Shown here: positions 1-5,222 of the stretch, piece after piece
Numbering within the stretch: position 1 is the first letter of the stretch
How the letters are laid out: each line of letters starts with the position of its first letter
DNA from: an uncultured Enterococcus sp.
GTDB lineage: Bacteria > Bacillota > Bacilli > Lactobacillales > Enterococcaceae
Direction: 5' to 3'
DNA: 6,523 bases
Assembly: GCA_946409145.1 (NCBI GenBank)
Contig: CAMJVA010000092.1
Location: forward strand, 1-6,523
The notes under the pieces: model-generated
The model's input: the letters and a program-made list of their open reading frames with translations, nothing else
Databases searched by the model: none
What the model was told of the DNA's origin: nothing
Position numbers and translations under genes: made by a program

Positions 1-341
1 GTGTTTCCTAAACCAAAAAAGAGCATAAATACTGGCAAAAAAGCCACTTTAGGTAAAGGATATAAGAAGTAAACTAACGGGCCAAATATTTTTTGCACCA
101 GTTTAACGCGACCAAATAAAATTCCCAAAGGTACTCCTACTAACAAAGCAATACCTAAAGCAATAAAAATTCGCAAGAAACTCGCTCCTGTATGCAGTAA
201 TATTTCTGGTCCCAGTTCTTTTAAACGAACAAAAGTCTCTAAAGGAGTGGGTAAAGAGCGATTTTGCGTAAAAAGACTAACTAATTCCCAAAAAATAAGA
301 AATGAGCCTAAACTGGCAAAAAAAGAAACGACTTTTTTCAT
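1..341 (-). CDS. ABC importer permease, SsuC/TauC-like (partial, C-terminus beyond window)
   Basis: This is the inner-membrane channel subunit of a nitrate/sulfonate/taurine/thiamine-precursor type ABC importer, and 113 residues are visible. I translated it by hand from the ATG at 341-339, and the frame stays open to the window edge, so the rest of the gene is missing. A hydrophobic segment lies at about residues 5-24 and a second at about 53-77. Near residues 94-113 comes the family-typical stretch YPLPKVAFLPVF followed by FFGLGN, which matches the conserved 'P-K-x-A-x-L-P...F-G-x-G' region of SsuC/TauC permeases. The start codon overlaps the TAA stop of the ATPase gene by one base (TAATG), and an AAGGAG ribosome site lies inside the ATPase 3' end, so the two genes should be translationally coupled. 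The family is clear but the substrate is not. Confidence 0.9.
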   Translation of the reverse strand, partial: MKKVVSFFASLGSFLIFWELVSLFTQNRSLPTPLETFVRLKELGPEILLHTGASFLRIFIALGIALLVGVPLGILFGRVKLVQKIFGPLVYFLYPLPKVAFLPVFMLFFGLGN

Positions 342-1057
342 TATTTGGTCTCTCCTTCCACTAGTTTGCGCAGTTGAATCGTAAACTCATAAAAATTTAG
401 GTCTTTGCGACTTTCTTTTAAACCAAAGACAGGATTTGTTATTTCTACAATATTTTTCTCCGTGACCAAAAGAATTTTTTCTCCTAGAATAGCCGCTTCT
501 TCCATATCATGGGTCACTGCTATGAGTCCCAAGTGGCTTTTTTGTTGTTTATCCATAATTAATTTTTGTACTTGTTCTTTGGTTCCTTGGTCTAAAGAAG
601 AAGTGGGTTCATCTAAAAGTAAAAAATCCGGTTGAGTGATTAAGCCTCTTCCCATGGCTACTCGTTGCTTTTGTCCTCCGGATAATTCTTTAGGATATTT
701 ATTTTTTAAACTACTTAAAGAAAAATCTTCTAAACATTTTTCTACTAAAATGTCTCGTTCTTTTTTTGAAACTTTTTCAATAATCAAAGGCATTTCTAAC
801 GCATTTTTTACTTTTTGCCAAGGAAATAAGCGCAAGTCTTGGTACACGTAAGAAATATTTTCTTTACTCGTGTCCTCGTAAATAATTTCTCCACTACTTG
901 GATGTAATTGTCCTTTGATTAAAGAAAGGAGCGTACTTTTTCCAATCCCCGATTGGCCAATGAGAGCATAGCTGACGCCTTGTTCTAGTGTTAAAGAAAC
1001 ATTTTTAAAAATAGTTTTTTCGTAGGAAAAAGTCAGTTCGTTTAATTTGATTGACAC
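341..1057 (-). CDS. ABC importer ATPase, SsuB/TauB-like
   Basis: This cytoplasmic ATPase should power the importer formed with the adjacent permease and the lipoprotein encoded at 1948-2919. All nucleotide-binding motifs are intact (numbered from an ATG at 1066): Walker A GQSGIGKST at 37-45, Q-loop YQDLRLFPW at 75-83, signature LSGGQ at 128-132, Walker B FLLLDEP at 148-154, D-loop SSLD at 156-159 and the switch histidine H186. The 'LFPW' after the Q-loop and the length of about 240 residues fit the nitrate/sulfonate/taurine class. I prefer the GTG at 1057 as start, giving 238 residues, because AAGGA lies 8 bases before it. For the ATG at 1066 the same AAGG directly abuts the codon. The gene is transcribed away from the deacetylase and binding-protein genes, and it shares the divergent control region with them. 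The family call is firm; the substrate is unknown. Confidence 0.93.
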   Translation of the reverse strand: MSIKLNELTFSYEKTIFKNVSLTLEQGVSYALIGQSGIGKSTLLSLIKGQLHPSSGEIIYEDTSKENISYVYQDLRLFPWQKVKNALEMPLIIEKVSKKERDILVEKCLEDFSLSSLKNKYPKELSGGQKQRVAMGRGLITQPDFLLLDEPTSSLDQGTKEQVQKLIMDKQQKSHLGLIAVTHDMEEAAILGEKILLVTEKNIVEITNPVFGLKESRKDLNFYEFTIQLRKLVEGETK

Positions 1058-1065
1058 GGTTATCA

Positions 1066-1070
1066 TCCTT
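1066..1070 (-). promoter_or_regulatory. Ribosome binding site deciding the ATPase start
   Basis: The minus strand reads AAGGA, then 8 bases, then GTG at 1057-1055. The upstream ATG (1066-1064) overlaps this site and has no properly spaced alternative, so the GTG is the better start. Confidence 0.6.
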
Positions 1071-1078
1071 TTTTTATT

Positions 1079-1108
1079 TTTTCACCCATGGATGACCTAT
1101 GTTATACT
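1079..1108 (+). promoter_or_regulatory. Extended -10 promoter for the deacetylase/binding-protein operon
   Basis: TGTTATACT at 1100-1108 is an extended -10 element (TGn plus TATACT, one mismatch to TATAAT). TTTTCA at 1079-1084 is a weak -35 (4 of 6) with an 18-base spacer. The start of transcription would fall near 1115, about 55 bases before the deacetylase ATG. I could not find an equally good promoter for the opposite (ATPase) direction in the same region. Confidence 0.6.
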
Positions 1109-1126
1109 ATTAACTGTTGAAAAAAA

Positions 1127-1142
1127 TGTGATTTCCCTCACA
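1127..1142. promoter_or_regulatory. CRP/FNR-family operator-like palindrome
   Basis: TGTGA TTTCCC TCACA is a perfect 5-6-5 inverted repeat. It equals the textbook CRP core and is also the site type reported for Gram-positive CRP/FNR regulators such as ArcR. It lies just downstream of the predicted plus-strand transcription start (about +12 to +28), a position suited to repression of the deacetylase operon. Seen from the divergent ATPase operon it lies upstream, where it could activate. The palindrome is directly seen; the identity of the regulator is inferred. Confidence 0.5.
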
Positions 1143-1170
1143 AAAATTATGTAAAGAAAGGAAGTTAGTC

Positions 1171-1917
1171 ATGGGATTTCAAGTTTTGTTATATCATGAA
1201 GTTCGACCAGAAGAGGAACTGTCGCAAACAACACGCCCCATTCAAGTTAATGACGGATATGAAGATGCTCTCCCCGTTCCTTTATTTCAAAGTCTCTCTC
1301 ATTTTAAACAACAAATGACCTTTTTGAAAGAGGAAAATTATCACTTGCTTACTTTAGAAGAAGTGAAAAATTATTATGCAGGAACTTTTTCTTTACCAGA
1401 AAAATCAATTCTTTTAACTTTTGATGATTGTTATCAATCTATGAAAAAATATGCTTATCCTATTTTAAAAGAATTAAATTTTACTGCCGTCTCTTTTGTG
1501 GTGACTGGCTGGTTGTATGACACTCCTGCTCCTTTTGCTCCTGAAGTTTCTCGCACCTTAAGTTTTCCCGAGCTTTTAGAAATGTCAGATGTTTTTCAAT
1601 ATGCTAATCACACAGATCATTTTCACGAAAGACGGGGAACGACTTTAGGAAAATCCATGTGGGAACCAGAAGAAGATTTTGTAAAAGATTTAGCCGCGTG
1701 CAATACTTGGGTGAAATATCAAGATGTTTTTGCCTATCCTTTTGGGTTATATAATGAAGAAAATGTCGCTACTTTAGGAAAAAATCATTTTACTTTAGGA
1801 TTCACCACTCTCACTGGACCTAATCACCAAAACACTAACCCTTTAGAATTACACCGAAATGTTATTCCTTTGAATTTGCCTTTGGAAAAATTTCAACACT
1901 TAATTCAAGAAGCGTAA
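1171..1917 (+). CDS. Polysaccharide deacetylase-family (NodB/CE4) protein, no signal peptide
   Basis: This is a 248-residue metal-dependent deacetylase-type protein. CE4 motif 1 is seen as TFDDC (83-87), with D85 the likely catalytic base and D86 a metal ligand. Motif 2 is HTDHFH (147-152), which fits the H-x4-H metal-ligand spacing of the PgaB/IcaB-like branch. Motif 3 is FAYPFGLYN (187-195). The chain starts at once with the fold's first strand (MGFQVLLYHEV) and has no signal peptide or membrane anchor. That is odd for a cell-wall or exopolysaccharide deacetylase and suggests a cytoplasmic substrate. AAAGGAAG precedes the ATG. The gene is first in an operon, and the importer's binding protein starts 30 bases downstream, so it may deacylate an imported compound. 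The true substrate cannot be told from sequence; a role on glycans is the alternative. The fold call is strong and the role weak. Confidence 0.88.
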   Translation: MGFQVLLYHEVRPEEELSQTTRPIQVNDGYEDALPVPLFQSLSHFKQQMTFLKEENYHLLTLEEVKNYYAGTFSLPEKSILLTFDDCYQSMKKYAYPILKELNFTAVSFVVTGWLYDTPAPFAPEVSRTLSFPELLEMSDVFQYANHTDHFHERRGTTLGKSMWEPEEDFVKDLAACNTWVKYQDVFAYPFGLYNEENVATLGKNHFTLGFTTLTGPNHQNTNPLELHRNVIPLNLPLEKFQHLIQEA

Positions 1918-1932
1918 CAATTAATTATGATT

Positions 1933-1940
1933 AAAAGGAG
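1933..1940 (+). promoter_or_regulatory. Ribosome binding site deciding the binding-protein start
   Basis: AAAAGGAG followed by 7 bases and ATG at 1948. The in-frame ATG at 1927 lies upstream of this site and would add seven residues (MIKRSFT) ahead of a typical lipoprotein start, so 1948 is preferred. Confidence 0.8.
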
Positions 1941-1947
1941 TTTTACC

Positions 1948-2919
1948 ATGAAAAAATTAGGCCTCATTTTTACCTTAACATTAACAAGTCTAGGACTTTT
2001 TGCGTGTGGAAATGGCAATAAAAGTACTGATTCTACAGAAAAAACCAGTGCTTCAACAGAAAAAAAAGTAAGTTCAGAAACCATGAACGTGGGAATTTTA
2101 CCTTCTGAGTCTGCTATTCCCATTATTTTAGCCAAGGAAAATGGTTATTTTTCCGATTTAGGATTAAATGTAGAAATTAAACCTTTCACCTCTCCTAACG
2201 ATCGAAACGTAGCTATTCAAGCCAAAGAATTAACCGCCACCATTAGCGATGTCATGACTGAAGCTACTTTTAAGAAAAATGCCATTGATATGACGATTAC
2301 TTCTGGAATTTTAGAAGATTTCAAAGTTCTTTCTTCCCCAAATTCTGGCATCACTGAAATGAAACAATTACAAGGAAAACACGTGACTTTAGTTCCTAAT
2401 TTTATTTTAGAATATATTATGGATGAATTTGCGAAAAAAGATGATTTTACTTACGAAATTACAGAAATTGATTCTTTCTCCGCTCGTTCAGAAGCTCTTT
2501 TAAATGATCAAGTAGACGGTGCCGTTTATACTGAACCTCAAGCAAGTATGCTAGAAGCTTCTGGAGCTCACGTTCTTGGCAGCTCAAAAGAAGCGGGAAT
2601 TAATGGAGGCACCATTCAATTTATGACAGACGTTTTAAAAGCTCGTCCACAAGATGTGGCTGCTTTTTATAAAGGCTATAACCAAGCCATTGATTATATG
2701 AATGAACATAAAGCTTCAGAGTATGCAGAAATTTTAAGTAAATACCAATTTCCTGATGCTATGAGCCAATATTTAGACAGTCAAACAGAAAAATATCCTC
2801 ATGCTACAGAAGTATCAAAAGATATTTTTGAAAGTATTATTTCTTGGGCAAAAGACAAAGGACAAATTGATCAAGAATATACTTATGATGATCTAACAGA
2901 TTTTCAATTTATTAAATAA
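1948..2919 (+). CDS. ABC importer substrate-binding lipoprotein, SsuA/NMT1-like
   Basis: This is the extracellular, membrane-tethered binding protein of the importer, 323 residues from the ATG at 1948. The N-terminus is a lipoprotein signal: MKK, a hydrophobic core, then lipobox LFAC with the lipidated cysteine at residue 20. A Ser/Thr/Lys-rich linker containing two STEK copies spans about residues 24-45. The periplasmic-binding-protein type 2 domain follows (NVGILPSESAIPIILAKENG, then YFSDLGLNVEI), the hallmark opening of the NMT1/SsuA/ThiY group. It lies 30 bases after the deacetylase, presumably on the same transcript, while its membrane and ATPase partners are encoded divergently across 1058-1170. 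The hairpin at 2931-2968 ends the operon. The group binds sulfonates, nitrate, taurine, thiamine precursors and other small molecules, and nothing visible here selects one. Confidence 0.9.
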   Translation: MKKLGLIFTLTLTSLGLFACGNGNKSTDSTEKTSASTEKKVSSETMNVGILPSESAIPIILAKENGYFSDLGLNVEIKPFTSPNDRNVAIQAKELTATISDVMTEATFKKNAIDMTITSGILEDFKVLSSPNSGITEMKQLQGKHVTLVPNFILEYIMDEFAKKDDFTYEITEIDSFSARSEALLNDQVDGAVYTEPQASMLEASGAHVLGSSKEAGINGGTIQFMTDVLKARPQDVAAFYKGYNQAIDYMNEHKASEYAEILSKYQFPDAMSQYLDSQTEKYPHATEVSKDIFESIISWAKDKGQIDQEYTYDDLTDFQFIK

Positions 2920-2930
2920 TTCCTTCAAAT

Positions 2931-2968
2931 AAAAAATCATGCCCTCAATAAAGAGGACATGATTTTTT
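2931..2968. terminator. Bidirectional Rho-independent terminator
   Basis: The arms are 2931-2946 (AAAAAATCATGCCCTC) and 2953-2968 (GAGGACATGATTTTTT), with a 6-base loop and one C/A mismatch. The flanking A-run and T-run make it work on either strand. It sits between the convergent binding-protein gene (ends 2919) and the NTF2-like gene (ends 2973), so it should serve both. Confidence 0.9.
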
Positions 2969-2972
2969 ATTT

Positions 2973-3302
2973 TTATCTCGGACGAATTTGCACACGGCGG
3001 ATTTTTTCCCCTGTGGGAGATTTTTCTAAGGTAGCTTTCGCAAAAACTAAATACCCGTCATAGCTTGCCACAAATTCTGCATTGACGTCATCTAGACACA
3101 CTGCTTTAGAAATACTAAAATGTCCGAAAGTAAAGCGATTTCTAAAAAACATATTAATCGCTTCTTTCCCATAAACGTGATACGCCGCTTCACCTTTTCC
3201 ATTAGGACAATAATCATTAATGGAACCATTAGTATCAAATAAAGCAGCTAAACCTTCATAATCTTTATTTTCCATGACTTTAAGATATTCTTCAGCTAAC
3301 AA
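2973..3302 (-). CDS. NTF2/SnoaL-like small protein
   Basis: This 109-residue protein has the sequence style of the NTF2-like/SnoaL superfamily. An N-terminal helix (EEYLKVMENKDYEGLAALFD, 4-23) leads into the 'INDYCP' turn (29-33). YGKEAINMFFRNRF (44-57) follows, and then the beta-rich half with 'ASYDGYLVFAKATLE' (79-93). These cone-shaped folds serve as isomerases, dehydratases (ketosteroid isomerase, BaiE) or ligand-binding partners. I cannot assign catalytic residues safely; candidates are D30, Y31, H42 and H61. It begins at TTG. The gene follows the dehydrogenase with a 21-base gap that contains its ribosome site, so the two are surely co-transcribed and probably act on the same small molecule. 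The fold call is good; any reaction is inference. Confidence 0.82.
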   Translation of the reverse strand: MLAEEYLKVMENKDYEGLAALFDTNGSINDYCPNGKGEAAYHVYGKEAINMFFRNRFTFGHFSISKAVCLDDVNAEFVASYDGYLVFAKATLEKSPTGEKIRRVQIRPR

Positions 3303-3309
3303 AATAATC

Positions 3310-3316
3310 CCTCCTT
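3310..3316 (-). promoter_or_regulatory. Ribosome binding site supporting a TTG start
   Basis: The minus strand carries a perfect AAGGAGG, then 7 to 8 bases, then TTG at 3302-3300. No in-frame ATG or GTG is nearby, so TTG is the start of the NTF2-like gene. Confidence 0.85.
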
Positions 3317-3323
3317 GATGGAT

Positions 3324-4112
3324 TTAATAAACTTTTTCTGTGTTCAGTAGGGCATCCGTGCCTCCGTCTACAAAAACAATATTCCCATTTATTCCAGAAC
3401 TATCTTTACTTAACAAATAACAAATGACATTAGCAATTTCTTCTGGTGCCATTAATTTATCTTGACCAAATTTTGTGGGAATTGGTAACGCCGCTACAGC
3501 ACTTTTTTCATTTGCGCCTAATTTATCAGTCATAGGTGTGTGTACATTTCCTGGAGCCACAGCATTTACTCGAACACCTCTGGCAGCGCTCGTTGCCGAC
3601 ATGCGTCGCACCCATTTGGCTAGGGCATATTTTGTGGCTACATAAAGTTCATGGCCTTGTTGAGGATTTTTTTGATCCATTTGACCGACAATTTCTCTAA
3701 CCACGTCTTCTTCTGCCCCATTCACTAACATAGAAGAAATATCTGTTCGTGTAGGATTTTGGGAAATAGTATTGGAAACTGTAGCTACTAGATTTCCGTG
3801 CTTTTTCTCCAAAAGAGGCCACAATTCTTTGGCTAAAACAGTCGCCCCAAAATAATTCAAAGAAATAATTAAAGGAAAATTTCCTCCACTCCCATTGACT
3901 CCAGCGTTACAAACTAAACCATCTAAACCATTGGGACAACGTTTTTTAACTTCAGCAATAATTTCTTTTCGCCCAGATGACGAGGCCAAATTTCCATTAA
4001 TATCCCCATTTTTCACATCAATATTAATGGTTTCATGGCCTTCATTTTTCAATTGTTTAATAATTGCTCCACCAATTCCTCCAGAACCACCTGTTACCAC
4101 ATAAACGCCCAT
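3324..4112 (-). CDS. Short-chain dehydrogenase/reductase, 3-alpha-hydroxysteroid dehydrogenase-like
   Basis: This is a 262-residue NAD(P)-dependent oxidoreductase. The Rossmann motif TGGSGGIG is at 7-14. Acidic D32 at the end of the second strand argues for NAD(H) over NADP(H). NAG is at 69-71, N86 is the helix-4 asparagine, S113 is the probable catalytic serine, YVATK at 157-161 supplies Y157 and K161, and APGNVHTP spans 186-193. All catalytic elements are present. From memory, GRKEIIAEVKKRCPNGLDGL (47-66) and LNYFGA (85-90) align better with the HsdA 3-alpha-hydroxysteroid dehydrogenase/carbonyl reductase of Comamonas than with FabG. The segment of about 40 residues between S113 and Y157 is the usual substrate-binding region. 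AAGGAGG lies 7 bases before the ATG. It is the first gene of an operon with the NTF2-like gene. SDR membership is certain; steroid or bile-acid specificity is a guess. Confidence 0.92.
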   Translation of the reverse strand: MGVYVVTGGSGGIGGAIIKQLKNEGHETINIDVKNGDINGNLASSSGRKEIIAEVKKRCPNGLDGLVCNAGVNGSGGNFPLIISLNYFGATVLAKELWPLLEKKHGNLVATVSNTISQNPTRTDISSMLVNGAEEDVVREIVGQMDQKNPQQGHELYVATKYALAKWVRRMSATSAARGVRVNAVAPGNVHTPMTDKLGANEKSAVAALPIPTKFGQDKLMAPEEIANVICYLLSKDSSGINGNIVFVDGGTDALLNTEKVY

Positions 4113-4148
4113 GTTGACGCCTCCTTTTTTAAAATACCTTCTCCTTTA

Positions 4149-4177
4149 ATCTTAGCGGAAAATGAAAACCCTAACAA
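4149..4177 (-). promoter_or_regulatory. Candidate promoter of the dehydrogenase operon
   Basis: On the minus strand TTGTTA (4177-4172, 4 of 6 to the -35) and TAAGAT (4154-4149, 4 of 6 to the -10) are separated by exactly 17 bases, upstream of the AAGGAGG site and ATG at 4112. The hexamers are imperfect, so this is a moderate call. Confidence 0.4.
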
Positions 4178-4215
4178 ATGATTTGATAAATAAATAATTT
4201 AGCAATTGATAGGGT
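4168..4215. promoter_or_regulatory. Inverted repeats overlapping the -35 of the dehydrogenase promoter
   Basis: CAAAT-G-ATTTG at 4175-4185 is a perfect 5-1-5 palindrome that covers part of the proposed -35. A wider pair, ACCCTA (4168-4173) and TAGGGT (4210-4215), encloses it. Either could be an operator for a local repressor, but no regulator gene is in the window and the region is AT-rich. Confidence 0.25.
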
Positions 4216-4245
4216 CGTTTCTTAGGAAATTTTTTGTTGAAGGGC

Positions 4246-4277
4246 AAAAAAATTCCTCCCTAGAGTGTTAGGGAGGA
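4246..4277 (-). terminator. Rho-independent terminator of the PLD-ATPase gene
   Basis: On the minus strand TCCTCCCTA and TAGGGAGGA form a perfect 9-base-pair stem with a 6-base loop (ACACTC), followed by A and seven T. It begins 6 bases after the stop codon at 4284. Confidence 0.92.
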
Positions 4278-4283
4278 GAAGGT

Positions 4284-5222
4284 TTATTTATTTAAAATTT
4301 TTGTAAGCCAACTTTTTTTCTCATAAGGATTTTGAACCCCAATCCAGTTAAAAAATTTATCTGCATATAGTTCAATATCAATGGAATCTAAGGAGCCAAA
4401 AACAACTTTAGGGGGAAGCGCTTTTTTATATAAAACAGAAGGTTTTGTGTCTCCATAACGTAAGGTTAAATTTTCATCCAGACTAGTAATTTTAAAAATT
4501 AATCGTTTTTCCGCTGAATGGTAATGAAAATCATCATGACTGGAACCTAGGTACAACTTACGCCATTTTTCCTGATTAGATTCTTGGGAATCATCAAAAC
4601 GTTTTAAAGGAAAATAAATGGGTAAAGGTTGTTCTAAAAGCTCATAATAATCTTTAAAAACCTCTCTAGCATAATACAAAAAATCAATTTTTCCTTTTTC
4701 TTCATACTGTTCCCAAATGCTTTTATTTTCTTCCATTTTTTTAGCAAAACGCAAAATAAAATCTTGATATAAATCAGTGGTAATCCCATTTAAAAGGTCA
4801 TTATAGGCTTGATTTGTTTTGGCACGAAACTCTTCATCAAAAGGTTTATCAATGCGTAAATAATAACTTCTTCTAGCCGCCCTTTCTGGTAAAGAATAAT
4901 TATCCGTATTCGTCGTTCCAATAAACACTGGTGAAGCATCTCCAGAACGCCCTCTAAAGTTAGTACTCGTGACAATTAATTCTTCTCCATAATTATCTTT
5001 AGCAAAAAATTCATTAGGAATTTCATCCACTAAAAGTGGTGACACATTTTCTTCTTGAATCCAAGCAGATAATTGCTGAACAATTTTTAATTTCCGATTA
5101 TGCTCCCCTTTAGGTACCACATCATCATAATCTAAAAACGCCAAATAATTAGGGGAAATCGTCGTCATTTTAGACAAAATTCTCAGTAAACTAGATTTTC
5201 CAGAACCAGCATTTCCTCCCAA
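4284..5222 (-). CDS. P-loop/AAA+-like ATPase segment (3' part of the frameshifted gene)
   Basis: This 312-residue open frame holds the ATPase core. Numbered from a TTG at 5222, Walker A GGNAGSGKSS is at 2-11, Walker B LLVDEIP at 63-69, a sensor-1-like FIGTTNT at 100-106 and candidate arginine fingers in PERAARR at 112-118. This order fits AAA+ ATPases, with SF3-like helicases as an alternative. The C-terminal 190 residues are unrecognised. The apparent TTG start is not credible: it falls at the Walker A motif, removes the first beta strand and has no ribosome site. Upstream the same frame continues as NENQAKTVESAHDIPQFLF, 19 convincing residues that include the missing strand (FLFLGG), back to a TGA at 5282-5280. 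It should therefore be read as the C-terminal half of the protein begun at 6508. As sequenced it is probably not made unless ribosomes shift frame. Confidence 0.75.
   Translation of the reverse strand: MGGNAGSGKSSLLRILSKMTTISPNYLAFLDYDDVVPKGEHNRKLKIVQQLSAWIQEENVSPLLVDEIPNEFFAKDNYGEELIVTSTNFRGRSGDASPVFIGTTNTDNYSLPERAARRSYYLRIDKPFDEEFRAKTNQAYNDLLNGITTDLYQDFILRFAKKMEENKSIWEQYEEKGKIDFLYYAREVFKDYYELLEQPLPIYFPLKRFDDSQESNQEKWRKLYLGSSHDDFHYHSAEKRLIFKITSLDENLTLRYGDTKPSVLYKKALPPKVVFGSLDSIDIELYADKFFNWIGVQNPYEKKSWLTKILNK

Noticed and set aside
405..851. Plus-strand open frames opposite the ATPase gene
   Set aside because: They are antisense shadows of a gene with all ABC motifs. They have no ribosome site and an implausible composition.
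1110..1121. AdcR (zinc repressor) box-like sequence TTAACTGTTGAA
   Set aside because: It matches about 10 of 12 positions of TTAACYRGTTAA, but the second half-site is broken and the area is AT-rich. Nothing else points to zinc.
1905..2135. Minus-strand open frame opposite the binding-protein signal region
   Set aside because: It overlaps a well-supported lipoprotein gene on the other strand and has no ribosome site or recognisable protein features.
4127..4283. A possible riboswitch or small RNA upstream of the dehydrogenase
   Set aside because: I could find only the terminator of the neighbouring gene, a candidate promoter and short inverted repeats; no known leader fold is visible.
4790..4975. 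Short minus-strand frame inside the ATPase segment
   Set aside because: It lies in another frame within conserved Walker B/sensor coding sequence, so it is a shadow.
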